Below are positions 25,853 to 33,594 of a stretch of 64,000 nucleotides of DNA, piece by piece. The stretch comes from Rhodococcus erythropolis NBRC 15567. GTDB taxonomy: Bacteria; Actinomycetota; Actinomycetes; Mycobacteriales; Mycobacteriaceae. The position numbers were made by a program, and so were the translations under genes. The DNA is taken from positions 122,063-186,062 of the forward strand of contig NZ_BCRM01000016.1 in NCBI RefSeq assembly GCF_001552595.1, given 5' to 3'. Within the stretch, counting starts at the first letter, position 1, and every line of letters begins with the position of its first letter. Under the pieces are notes generated by a model, which was not told the DNA's origin, did not search any database, and worked only from the letters and a program-made list of their open reading frames with translations.

Positions 25853-27129
25853 GTGAGGTTTTCTCTCAGAGTCGCTCCCTCGTATTCGTGTCGGAACAAC
25901 CCACGCGCCTGCAGCACTGGAATCACGTGATCGACAAAATCTTCCAGGCCCTGCGGATAGGTCGGCGGCATCAGATTGAAACCGTCGGCACCGCGGCCGT
26001 CCAACCAGGATTCCATCTCGTCGGCAATCGACTCCGGTGTGCCGATCATCGTTGCGTGACCACCACCCGCAGCGAGCGTCCCGAGGAGTTCCCGCACAGT
26101 CGGTGCGTCCTTCTCGACGATCCGCAGAATGGTTGCGTAGCGTCCTTGCGGCCCGCTGAATGCTTCGAGTGGAGGCAACGGGCGCACGGGCCCGTCGAGA
26201 TCCCAGTCCTCGCAATCCTGTCCGGTGAACAACGAGAGTTGGCGTATCGACTGTTCGGTGGGCAGCAGGCGACCAAGTTCGGCCTTCTTGGCCCGTGCCT
26301 CGGCGACAGTACTTCCGACGTAGGTGACCAGCCCCGGCATGACGGCGACCGAGTTCGAATCCCGGCCGGCGCGCTCGATTCTCGACTTCATGTCCGCGTA
26401 GTAGCTCTGCGCGCTGGGTAGGTCGTAGGCAACCGAATAGATCGCCTCGGCGCGCTGCGCAGCCAGATCGCGACCCTGCTCGGACGCCCCGGCCTGAAAC
26501 AAGACCGGCCTGCCCTGCGGGGATCGAGGAACCGTCAACGGGCCGTCGACACGAAAATGCTTGCCGTCGTGATCGATGCGAGAAATCTTGCCTGCGTCGG
26601 CAAAACGTCCCGCCCGGTCGAGGATCAGCGCGTCTTCCGACCACGAATCCCACAATGCGAGGGCCACTTCGACAAATTCGTCGGCTCGTTCATATCGGGA
26701 TGCGTGATCGGGCATCGCCTCGAGTCCGTGGTTGCGCGCCTCCTGGTCGAACATCGAGGTCACGACGTTCCATCCGGCCCGTCCGCCGCTGATGTGGTCG
26801 AGCGATGCCAAAAGTCGTGCCGCGTGGAATGGCGTGTAAAAGGTCGTGGAGATGGTGGTGACCAGGCCGACGTTCGCCGTCGCTCGTGCCATGGCAGTCA
26901 ACGCGGTGATCGGTTCGAGAAACCACGACGCACCAGACTCGGGTTCTCGAACACTGTGACCGTCAGCGAAGAAAACGGCGTCCAGCTTGCCGCGTTCGGC
27001 GATCTGCGCGAGCGACTCGTAATACGTGATGTCACCGAGACTTTCGACCGGTGAGTCGCGGTGTCGCCACGCCGCACTGTGATGCCCGCAACCGAGCAGG
27101 AACGCACCTATCCGTAGCTGTGCGCCCAT
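25849..27129 (-). CDS. LLM-class flavin monooxygenase (NtaA/SnaA/DszA family)
   Basis: A 426-residue FMNH2-dependent monooxygenase of the group that acts on nitrilotriacetate, pristinamycin and dibenzothiophene sulfone. Visible motifs are FFADGHS, the FMN-site SGGRAGWNVVTS, ARNHGL, and GRPVLFQAGASEQGRDLAA. It needs reduced FMN from a separate reductase. I chose ATG 27129 (MGAQLRIGAFL), whose codon overlaps the upstream SDR stop as TGATG. Both genes lie downstream of a TPP riboswitch, so thiamine status should set expression. The substrate is unknown; a thiamine-related heterocycle is a hypothesis only. Confidence 0.9.
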   Translation of the reverse strand: MGAQLRIGAFLLGCGHHSAAWRHRDSPVESLGDITYYESLAQIAERGKLDAVFFADGHSVREPESGASWFLEPITALTAMARATANVGLVTTISTTFYTPFHAARLLASLDHISGGRAGWNVVTSMFDQEARNHGLEAMPDHASRYERADEFVEVALALWDSWSEDALILDRAGRFADAGKISRIDHDGKHFRVDGPLTVPRSPQGRPVLFQAGASEQGRDLAAQRAEAIYSVAYDLPSAQSYYADMKSRIERAGRDSNSVAVMPGLVTYVGSTVAEARAKKAELGRLLPTEQSIRQLSLFTGQDCEDWDLDGPVRPLPPLEAFSGPQGRYATILRIVEKDAPTVRELLGTLAAGGGHATMIGTPESIADEMESWLDGRGADGFNLMPPTYPQGLEDFVDHVIPVLQARGLFRHEYEGATLRENLT

Positions 27130-27920
27130 CAGTTCTTGACGAGTCCGCCGTCGACAACCAGATTCTGGCCGGTCACGGCCCGCGACCATGGGGAGGCGAA
27201 AAAGAGTGCAGCGTCGGCAAATTCGTCCGGCGTCGTGACTCGGCGCAGGGGAGTGCTTGCCGCGATCATGTCGAACACGGCTTCCGGTGTCGCGGCACTC
27301 GCATCGGTGGTGCGGAGCAAGCCGCCGGAGACCATGTTGACTGTGATCCCGTCCGGACCGAGGTCGGCGGACAGCGTCCGTGTCAGTGCCAGCAGTGCGG
27401 CCTTGGCAGCGGTGTAGTCGTGGTACGGAACTACCGGATTCTGGACCAGATTGGTTCCGACAGTGATGATTCGGCCGAAGCCGAGTTCGCGCATGCCTGG
27501 TAGCGCTGCCTGGGTGGTATTGAGTGTTCCGGCAACAGCTCCGCGTAGTTGAGAGTCGAAGTCGGCCCAGGTGATCGTGTCCGCGTTCGGCCGGGCATCG
27601 CCGTTGAACGAGAAGTCGACCAGTGCATTGTCGACCACGGTCGAGATCGGTGCGTCGAATCTCTCGCGTGCAGCGGAGAACAACTGGTCGACGGAACTGC
27701 GGTCCGTCACGTCCGCCTGGACTGCGAAGGTGCGATTCTCACCCAGTTCGGCGACCAGGGCCTCGGCGGCATCGCGGCTCTTGTTGTAGTTCACGATTAC
27801 GCGGGCGCCCGAGCGGGAGAATGCTCGGCTCAGTGCGGCGCCGAGCCCGCGGGCGCCACCGGTGATCAGAACGATCTGCTCGTCGAGGTTCAATGCGCGC
27901 TGAAATTGCTGTTCGGTCAT
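27129..27920 (-). CDS. Short-chain dehydrogenase/reductase (FabG-like) under TPP riboswitch
   Basis: A 263-residue NAD(P)-dependent SDR with cofactor motif TGGARGLG (about 20-27), a modified NNAG motif reading DNALV, and catalytic YTAAK with an upstream Thr/Ser in VGTNLVQN. The C-terminal GQNLVVDGG is typical. It is the first gene of a two-gene operon, and its ribosome-binding site GGAGGGA lies inside the aptamer's 3' strand. The atypical active-site neighbourhood suggests a substrate other than 3-oxoacyl-ACP. Confidence 0.9.
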   Translation of the reverse strand: MTEQQFQRALNLDEQIVLITGGARGLGAALSRAFSRSGARVIVNYNKSRDAAEALVAELGENRTFAVQADVTDRSSVDQLFSAARERFDAPISTVVDNALVDFSFNGDARPNADTITWADFDSQLRGAVAGTLNTTQAALPGMRELGFGRIITVGTNLVQNPVVPYHDYTAAKAALLALTRTLSADLGPDGITVNMVSGGLLRTTDASAATPEAVFDMIAASTPLRRVTTPDEFADAALFFASPWSRAVTGQNLVVDGGLVKN

Positions 27921-28000
27921 GTCGACATCCCTCCGCCAGTGCTAACTGGTCAGGTTCATCGGGTCTGATCTCAGCCGACTTTTTCGGCACCCCGTGTCAC
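27921..28000 (-). promoter_or_regulatory. TPP (THI-box) riboswitch
   Basis: Read on the minus strand, the region contains the conserved THI-box blocks in order: ACGGGGTGC, then CGGCTGAGA, then ACCCGATGAACCTGA, then TTAGCACTGGCGGAGGGA. A P1 stem can form between GACA (near 27996) and TGTC (near 27923). The SDR ribosome-binding site GGAGGGA (27928-27934) is within the aptamer, which favours control of translation initiation, with the genes off when TPP is abundant. Confidence 0.93.
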
Positions 28001-28142
28001 CGTCCATCAGACCACGTGAGGTGAATCGTCCTGAACGCCGGGTGCGTAGTAACGGCCGGCGCGATGAGTTTTCGATCGCTCGGGAGTCGTAATTGCAAGC
28101 GAAGTGGCAACCGGCCGCTCGCCTTCGCCCCAGGAGATTCCG

Positions 28143-28583
28143 ATGACCACCCAGCCCGTCCACAACGAAACTGTTTCCGGTAACGCCACGACGACGACAC
28201 CTTCGGCCACGGCTCGCAAGGTCGGATTTGTCCTGAGTGGGCTGTTCGTCGTTTTCATGCTCTTCGACGGCATCATCCACATTCTCAACCTTCAGACCGT
28301 CAAGGATGCCTCCGCCGAACTTGGGTTGCCGGACTCGCTGGCATTGACGGCCGGGGTGGTGCAACTGATCTGCCTTGCGCTGTACGTGATTCCGCGAACG
28401 TCGATACTCGGCGCGATTCTGCTCACCGGTTACCTGGGTGGAGCCGTGTTGACCAACCTTCGAGCGGAACAGCCTCTGCTGAGCACGACATTGTTTGCCG
28501 TCTATACCGGAATCGTCATGTGGGCGGGTCTGTATCTCCGAGACGAGAAGGTTCGCGAGATCATCCCGGTGCGGCGGGCCTGA
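28143..28583 (+). CDS. DoxX-like four-helix membrane protein
   Basis: A 146-residue membrane protein with a polar N-terminus of about 35 residues and four hydrophobic helices (VGFVLSGLFVVFMLFDG, LALTAGVVQLICLALYVI, ILGAILLTGYLGGAVL, TLFAVYTGIVMWAGLYL). The pattern fits the DoxX/DoxD-like family, often annotated from proximity to redox enzymes. AGGAG precedes ATG 28143. Its function is unknown. A hairpin overlaps its stop codon, and the next gene on the strand is a diiron oxygenase. Confidence 0.8.
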   Translation: MTTQPVHNETVSGNATTTTPSATARKVGFVLSGLFVVFMLFDGIIHILNLQTVKDASAELGLPDSLALTAGVVQLICLALYVIPRTSILGAILLTGYLGGAVLTNLRAEQPLLSTTLFAVYTGIVMWAGLYLRDEKVREIIPVRRA

Positions 28584-28593
28584 AATCAGGCCC
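28576..28593 (+). terminator. Hairpin over the doxX stop codon
   Basis: The arms GGGCCTGA and TCAGGCCC are separated by AA; the TGA in the left arm is the doxX stop. A smaller CCCC-TGAA-GGGG hairpin follows at once. No U-tract is present, so this is a weak terminator or attenuator call. Confidence 0.4.
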
Positions 28594-28607
28594 CTGAAGG
28601 GGTTGCG

Positions 28608-28669
28608 TGGGACGCGGTGTCCCATTATGTTTGACCTCATTCAAGTCCGTCGACTCCAATCGACGGACT
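28608..28669. promoter_or_regulatory. Two inverted repeats upstream of the diiron oxygenase
   Basis: TGGGAC-N5-GTCCCA spans 28608-28624. AGTCCGTCGA-N6-TCGACGGACT spans 28644-28669, just before the GAGGAG ribosome-binding site of the oxygenase. A TetR gene lies convergent beyond the oxygenase, so one repeat may be its operator and the other a transcript hairpin. Confidence 0.5.
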
Positions 28670-28687
28670 GGCCGTGAGGAGACACCG

Positions 28688-29677
28688 ATGGCTCGGTCAG
28701 CGTCGATCGAAGTGGAAAAGCCGTACCGCCAGGTACTGCAGACTTTGTCCGAGGGCTCAGTTGCCCGCAGTTTCGATCCCTATCTCGACATCGACTGGGA
28801 TTCACCAGAGTTCGCGATCGATCCGCATGATCCGAGGTGGGTACTCTCATCCGTGTCGGATCCGCTCGGAGCGACGCAGTGGTACCAGGATCAGTCGTTG
28901 GAGCGTCGAATCGCCATGGGAATGTGGCGTCAGGCGAATGTGACCAAGGTGGGTTCGGCATTCGAGAGCATCTTGATCCGGGGAATGCTGCAATACATCA
29001 TGGCGCTACCCAACCAGTCGCCTGAGTTCCGGTACTGCCTGCACGAGATGACCGAAGAGTGCAATCACATCCAGATGTTCCAAGAGCTCGTCAATCGTAT
29101 GGACATCGACGTACCGGGTATGCGTCCGATGTTCCGGCGGCTGTCGCCGATCATCGGAGTGCTGGGAGCAAAGTTCCCGGTCATCTTCTTCATCGGCATT
29201 CTGGCTGGTGAAGAACCGATCGACCACTTCCAGAAGGATCTCATCCGCGAGGGTAAGGACACGCCGCCGGCGATGCTCCGCACCATGGAGATTCACATCG
29301 CCGAAGAAGCGAGACACATCTCGTTTGCTCACGAGTTCCTGCGTAATCACGTCCCCAGACTCAGTCGTACGAGTCGCGCCATCACATCGGTCGCCTTCCC
29401 CGGCACGATGCGTTGGCTTGCGGGCGAAATCATGTCACCGCCAAAGGAATTCGCCGAAGAATTCGGAATCCCGGACGAGGTGATGAAGAGCGCCTTCTGG
29501 GGGAGCCCACATTCACGCCGCATCCTGGGTAACTACTTCGGTGAAATGCGAGCCCTGGCAGACGAACTCGGATTGATGAATCCGGTGTCGAAGCGTGCGT
29601 GGCGAAAGCTGCGCATCGACGGCGACTACGCCCGCTACCGCGGCGAGCCGAAGCGTTCCGACAAGACCCGGATCTAG
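28688..29677 (+). CDS. AurF-like diiron oxygenase
   Basis: A 329-residue ferritin-like protein of the p-aminobenzoate N-oxygenase (AurF/CmlI) class. Probable iron ligands are in HEMTEECNHIQMF (ExxH), GEEPIDHF and EIHIAEEARHISFAHEF (EExRH). Such enzymes oxidise aryl-amines or hydroxylate C-H bonds; the substrate cannot be told. The start ATG 28688 follows GAGGAG; the longer upstream frame has no support. It stands alone on its strand without biosynthetic neighbours. The convergent TetR gene shares its stop at CTAG (29674-29677). Confidence 0.88.
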   Translation: MARSASIEVEKPYRQVLQTLSEGSVARSFDPYLDIDWDSPEFAIDPHDPRWVLSSVSDPLGATQWYQDQSLERRIAMGMWRQANVTKVGSAFESILIRGMLQYIMALPNQSPEFRYCLHEMTEECNHIQMFQELVNRMDIDVPGMRPMFRRLSPIIGVLGAKFPVIFFIGILAGEEPIDHFQKDLIREGKDTPPAMLRTMEIHIAEEARHISFAHEFLRNHVPRLSRTSRAITSVAFPGTMRWLAGEIMSPPKEFAEEFGIPDEVMKSAFWGSPHSRRILGNYFGEMRALADELGLMNPVSKRAWRKLRIDGDYARYRGEPKRSDKTRI

Positions 29678-30423
29678 TCCGGCCGCGAAGTTCCTCCGTC
29701 GGAGGACACCAGCTCGGCTATGAGCGTGGACAATTCGACATGGGGATCGATCTGTAGCCCGCTCGAGCGGGCGACGCCGTCGAACATGTACCAGGTGTAT
29801 TTCGCGAGGTCGGCGACGATCTCTTCGCGGCTCGGTTTCGGATCGGTGCTTCGGACCCAGTGGGTGAGCGTGCCCTCGACCATTGTCACCACTGCGAACG
29901 GTAGTGAATCGAAGGGTGAGGAGTCGATCCCCACGGATCGACCGACTTCGGTGATAGTGGTGAGGGCCGAGTCGGCGATTGTCGCCTTCAGGCTGCTGAT
30001 CGCGTCGATGCTCTCGTCGTCGTAGTCGGTGGGGCCGGTACCCATGAACTCGTGAATCCGTGGATGCTCGGTGATCCACTCGGCGACGGCGCTGATGGTT
30101 CGGGTCAGGATCTGGTCGAGAGTGCCTACCGAAATGCTCATCGACGCATCCAGGGCCGCCGCAAATTGGCCGAGCACAAACGCTCGGACTCGTCGATCGA
30201 GGTCGTCTCGGCCGCTGAATTGTCGGTACACCACCGACTTGGCGAGGCCTGCACGGTCGGCGATCTGCTGGACGGACACCTCGGCACCTGCCGCGCGCTC
30301 TTCGATCAGTTCGACAGCCGAGGTGAGTATCCGTTTCTGACGCTCGGAGTTGTGTCGCTCCCACCGCGCTTCGCGACCGGTCAACTCTGCAGTGACAGGT
30401 TGCGCAATTGCGTCGCTCGGCAT
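29674..30423 (-). CDS. TetR-family regulator
   Basis: A 249-residue regulator with an N-terminal extension of about 25 residues, then the TetR helix-turn-helix (RILTSAVELIEERAAG, VSVQQIADRAGLAKSVVYRQFSGRDDL in parts) and a large C-terminal ligand domain. It is convergent with the diiron oxygenase and divergent from recO. Regulation of the oxygenase is plausible from proximity. I see no clear palindrome between it and recO. Confidence 0.9.
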   Translation of the reverse strand: MPSDAIAQPVTAELTGREARWERHNSERQKRILTSAVELIEERAAGAEVSVQQIADRAGLAKSVVYRQFSGRDDLDRRVRAFVLGQFAAALDASMSISVGTLDQILTRTISAVAEWITEHPRIHEFMGTGPTDYDDESIDAISSLKATIADSALTTITEVGRSVGIDSSPFDSLPFAVVTMVEGTLTHWVRSTDPKPSREEIVADLAKYTWYMFDGVARSSGLQIDPHVELSTLIAELVSSDGGTSRPD

Positions 30424-30519
30424 CGGGCCAGTCTATCCGGACGGACCCGCCGTATTTCCGACTTGTCATCGGGCGCGGCATCGGGATCGGTCGTCGGTAC
30501 AACGTGGGACACTGGTCGA

Positions 30520-31335
30520 GTGAGGTTGTATCGAGACACGGCGGTGGTGCTGCGCCTGCACAAACTGGGCGAAGCCGACCACATCGTCACGTTGCTCACC
30601 CGTCAGTTCGGGTTGGTACGTGCCGTGGCCAAAGGTGTCCGCCGGACCACCTCCAAATTCGGTGCCAGACTCGAACCGTTTGCTCACATCGACGTGCAAC
30701 TACTTCCGGGCAAGAATCTCGACATCATCACTCAGGTGCAGACGGTCGATGCCTTCGCCACTGACATCGTCGACGACTACAGTCGGTACACCACGGCCTG
30801 CGCCGTACTCGAAACTGCCGAGCGGTTGGCCGGCGAGGAACGCGCGCCGGCCCCGCAGCTTCAGCGATTGACGGTGGGAGCACTGCGTGCGATCGCCGAG
30901 CAGGCGCGGCCGGTCGAGTTCGTGCTCGACGCGTTCTTGTTGCGAGCCATGGGGTACGCGGGTTGGGCGCCTGCCCTCGAAGAGTGCGCCCGCTGCAGCG
31001 CTCCGGGACCGCACCGTGCATTTCATGTCGCCGCAGGCGGAGCCGTCTGTACCTACTGCCGCCCGGCGGGTGCTGCGACGCCGTCGCCCGGAGTGCTCGA
31101 CTTGATGGAAGCCCTGCTCCGAGGGGAGTGGGAGGGCACCGATTCGGCGCCCGCGACGCTGCGGACGCAAGCCAGCGGACTGGTCGCGGCACACCTGCAG
31201 TGGCATCTCGAGCGTCAATTGCGGACGTTGCCGCTGATCGAGCGTTCGAGGCCGCATGCAGCCGTCGAGGTCGACTTGTCCGTGAGGCAGGATGGAACCC
31301 GTGATTCGACGACGCGAACCGCGAACTCCGCTTGA
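30520..31335 (+). CDS. recO: DNA repair protein RecO
   Basis: RecO loads RecA onto SSB-coated DNA with RecR. The 271-residue protein starts at GTG 30520 ([23 protein letters not shown]), an N-terminal OB fold, followed by a helical domain and a zinc site formed by CARC and CTYC (about residues 161-183). The frame is open further upstream but only the part from 30520 resembles RecO. The C-terminal 44 bases overlap uppS, a mycobacterial-type arrangement. Confidence 0.95.
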   Translation: MRLYRDTAVVLRLHKLGEADHIVTLLTRQFGLVRAVAKGVRRTTSKFGARLEPFAHIDVQLLPGKNLDIITQVQTVDAFATDIVDDYSRYTTACAVLETAERLAGEERAPAPQLQRLTVGALRAIAEQARPVEFVLDAFLLRAMGYAGWAPALEECARCSAPGPHRAFHVAAGGAVCTYCRPAGAATPSPGVLDLMEALLRGEWEGTDSAPATLRTQASGLVAAHLQWHLERQLRTLPLIERSRPHAAVEVDLSVRQDGTRDSTTRTANSA

Positions 31336-32110
31336 TCCTGCTGCTGAACGGGTGATCCGGCCACCGGACCCACATCCGTCCGGGGCGACCCCGCCGATCC
31401 TGCAAACCGAACTCATCCCGCGCCACGTCGCGTTGGTGATGGACGGCAACGGACGGTGGGCGCAGGAGCGCGGTCTGCCGCGAACCGCCGGGCACGAACG
31501 CGGTGAAGCTGTCCTGATGGATACCGTCTGCGGTTGCATCGAGATGGGTGTCGAGTGGCTCTCCGCCTACGCCTTCTCCACCGAGAACTGGAAGCGCAGT
31601 CCCGACGAGGTTCGATTCCTGATGGGCTTCAACCGTGACGTCATCCGCCGCCGACGCGACGAGATGAACGAAATGGGTGTGCGTGTTCGCTGGGCCGGTC
31701 GTAAGCCGCGCCTGTGGGCCAGTGTGATCAAGGAACTCGAGATCGCCGAAGAACTGACCAAGAACAACACAGTCATGAACTTGACCATGTGTGTGAATTA
31801 TGGCGGGCGGGCCGAAATTGCCGATGCGGTAAAGGAAATCGCGAAGCGTGTCGCGGCCGGTGAGATCAATCCGGACAAGATCACCGAGGCGACGGTTGCC
31901 AAGTACCTCGACGAACCCGACATGCCCGACGTCGATCTCTTCCTGCGTCCGTCGGGGGAACAGCGGACGTCCAATTTCTTGATCTGGCAATCCGCCTACG
32001 CCGAAATGGTGTACCAGGAGAAGCTGTTTCCCGATTTCGACCGCCGCGATCTCTGGGCCGCCTGCGTCGAATACGCCTCACGCGACCGTAGATTCGGTGG
32101 CGTCAAATGA
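31292..32110 (+). CDS. uppS: Isoprenyl transferase (decaprenyl diphosphate synthase, UppS family)
   Basis: A cis-prenyltransferase that extends a short allylic diphosphate with isopentenyl diphosphate, making the lipid carrier for peptidoglycan and arabinogalactan. The 272-residue protein has the catalytic [32 protein letters not shown] and [18 protein letters not shown] motifs, closely like Rv2361c. The N-terminal ~40 residues are Pro/Arg-rich and variable. The ATG lies within the recO 3' end, and the next gene overlaps its stop as ATGA. Confidence 0.96.
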   Translation: MEPVIRRREPRTPLDPAAERVIRPPDPHPSGATPPILQTELIPRHVALVMDGNGRWAQERGLPRTAGHERGEAVLMDTVCGCIEMGVEWLSAYAFSTENWKRSPDEVRFLMGFNRDVIRRRRDEMNEMGVRVRWAGRKPRLWASVIKELEIAEELTKNNTVMNLTMCVNYGGRAEIADAVKEIAKRVAAGEINPDKITEATVAKYLDEPDMPDVDLFLRPSGEQRTSNFLIWQSAYAEMVYQEKLFPDFDRRDLWAACVEYASRDRRFGGVK

Positions 32111-32529
32111 CAGGGGAGAACATGACCGACACCACCGACGAAGCAGCCCGCCTGCAAGAACGCGCGGCCGCCTCGCTGGCGCATTTCGTGACGGTCGATG
32201 TGGCTGCGGACGGCTCGCTTGGTTTCCAGTACTCCGGCGCGCTGTGCTCGATCCAGGCGATGAATTTGTCCGAGGGTCTGGACGTGCTGTCCATGACGTG
32301 TGTCCTCGCGTGGGACCGACCGGTCAGCGCGGCACTGCATCGCAAGGTGGCCGAGCGGAACCGGACCATTCAATTCGGTTCGATCGCGGTATTCGGCCAC
32401 GGCAGTCTGGCGGACGTGATCCTGCGATACACGTTCCCGGCGGCCGGACTGGACGACGAAGCACTGACCACGATGTTGCTACTCGCGCTGACCGGCGCCG
32501 ATACCGCGCGTCAGGGTTTGATTCCCTGA
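32107..32529 (+). CDS. Conserved hypothetical protein coupled to uppS (Rv2360c-like)
   Basis: A 140-residue acidic soluble protein without signal peptide. It has a YbjN/T3SS-chaperone-like alternation ([48 protein letters not shown] in parts), but this resemblance is weak. The start overlaps the uppS stop as ATGA; ATG 32122 is an alternative. A small gene occupies the same place in M. tuberculosis (Rv2360c). Its function is unknown. Confidence 0.8.
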   Translation: MTGENMTDTTDEAARLQERAAASLAHFVTVDVAADGSLGFQYSGALCSIQAMNLSEGLDVLSMTCVLAWDRPVSAALHRKVAERNRTIQFGSIAVFGHGSLADVILRYTFPAAGLDDEALTTMLLLALTGADTARQGLIP

Positions 32530-32530
32530 C

Positions 32531-32572
32531 GCTGTCAGCTGTCAGCTGTCAGCTGTCAGCTGTCAGCTGTCA
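32531..32572. repeat. Heptanucleotide tandem repeat (GCTGTCA)x6
   Basis: Six exact GCTGTCA units followed by a partial GCTG fill the gap between two convergent genes. The TGA of zur lies in the last unit, but no coding sequence is interrupted. Such a short perfect array is prone to slippage and should vary in copy number among strains. Confidence 0.95.
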
Positions 32573-33001
32573 GCTGGCGGCGCAGTCGCGGCAGGTGCCG
32601 AAGATCTCGACGGTGTGACTCACTTCGGTGAAACCGTTGTCCTCGGCGATGGTCTGTGACCACTGCTCGACCGTCGGGCCCTCGACCTCGACGGTGAATC
32701 CGCAGTTGCGGCACACCAGGTGATGGTGGTGTCCGGAGGAGCAGCGTCGGTAGACGGACTCACCTGTGTCGGTGCGCAGGACGTCGATGGTTCCGGCGTC
32801 GGACAGTGCCTGCAGCGTGCGGTAGACGGTGGTCAGGCCGATCCCTTCACCGCGCTTGCGCAGTTCGTCGTGCAGTTCCTGTGCCGACTTGAATTCGTCG
32901 ATGTCGTCGAGCAGGGCGGAGATGGCGCTGCGCTGTTTCGTGGAACGAACGCCGACGGTGGCCGGTCCACGTTTCGAGGTCGTACTGCCCGGGGTGTTCA
33001 T
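32570..33001 (-). CDS. zur: Zinc uptake regulator Zur (FurB)
   Basis: A Fur-family repressor of zinc-uptake genes. The 143-residue protein has the winged helix (RSTKQRSAISALLDD, GIGLTTVYRTLQAL) and the metal site GHHHHLVCRNCG with a second CRDC pair near the C-terminus forming the structural zinc. It follows smtB on the same strand as in mycobacteria, where it is named FurB/Zur. I used ATG 33001; an ATG at 33016 overlaps the smtB stop and is possible. Confidence 0.93.
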   Translation of the reverse strand: MNTPGSTTSKRGPATVGVRSTKQRSAISALLDDIDEFKSAQELHDELRKRGEGIGLTTVYRTLQALSDAGTIDVLRTDTGESVYRRCSSGHHHHLVCRNCGFTVEVEGPTVEQWSQTIAEDNGFTEVSHTVEIFGTCRDCAAS

Positions 33002-33012
33002 GCGGTGGAATC

Positions 33013-33396
33013 TCATCCTTCTTCGGCGTGGGCGACAGCGTCGACGACGATGTGTGCGAGGTGATCGTCGACGAGTCGATAGAGAACTTCTCGTCCGTTG
33101 CGTTCGCCGCGGACGACGCCCGCTGCTTTGAGAACGCGCAAATGCTGGCTGATGAGTGGCTGAGTGACGCCGAGAGCGCCGACGAGTTCGTGAACGCAAC
33201 GCTCCGACTCGTGGAGCTGAAGCACGATCGCGATGCGAACGGGTGCAGCCAGCGCCCGCAGAATTTCGCCGGCGGCCGCCAAAGTTTCCTTGGGCGGCAC
33301 GGGCGCGGGGGGTGCGGCTTCGAACGGGTCGTGCGTGTGTCCGAGGTCGGAATGATCATGGCTTTTGTGGAGATCGCCGGTATCCGCAATGCTCAC
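33013..33396 (-). CDS. smtB: ArsR/SmtB-family zinc-sensing repressor
   Basis: A 127-residue metal-responsive repressor with a His/Asp-rich N-terminal tail (HKSHDHSDLGHTHD) and the ArsR winged helix (LGVTQPLISQHLRVLKAAGVV). It has ERCVHEL in helix 3 and the alpha-5 zinc motif D-x-H-x10-H-x2-E in DDHLAHIVVDAVAHAEE. In mycobacteria SmtB derepresses zur and zinc efflux when zinc is high. It is the first gene of smtB-zur and is divergent from glyS across a 198-base region with two candidate operators. Confidence 0.93.
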   Translation of the reverse strand: MSIADTGDLHKSHDHSDLGHTHDPFEAAPPAPVPPKETLAAAGEILRALAAPVRIAIVLQLHESERCVHELVGALGVTQPLISQHLRVLKAAGVVRGERNGREVLYRLVDDHLAHIVVDAVAHAEEG

Positions 33397-33456
33397 AGCG
33401 AGGCTCCTTCGAGGGGTAGATCATGATGTCCGGGCATAGCCATCTCACCACATTAT

Positions 33457-33499
33457 TGCAAATCACTTTCATTTTGATATGCACAAGTATGCATGTCAA
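33457..33499. promoter_or_regulatory. Candidate Zur box and SmtB operator
   Basis: TGCAAATCACTTTCA at 33457-33471 matches the Zur-type consensus TGAAAATCATTTTCA, as I recall it, at 13 of 15 positions. An inverted repeat follows: TTGATATGCA (33474-33483), six bases, TGCATGTCAA (33490-33499), one mismatch, suited to an ArsR/SmtB dimer. Both lie upstream of smtB in the divergent smtB/glyS region. Confidence 0.6.
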
Positions 33500-33594
33500 C
33501 CTTGGACGGAAGTGCGTGGCAGCCGCCAGATAGGCTGATGGTGCGAAAAGCGCACGAAAATCATGCATCTATTACCCAGATGGAGAGCAATCGA

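Noticed and set aside
32531..32572. CRISPR-like array
   Set aside because: The seven-base units are contiguous without spacers, so it is a simple tandem repeat.
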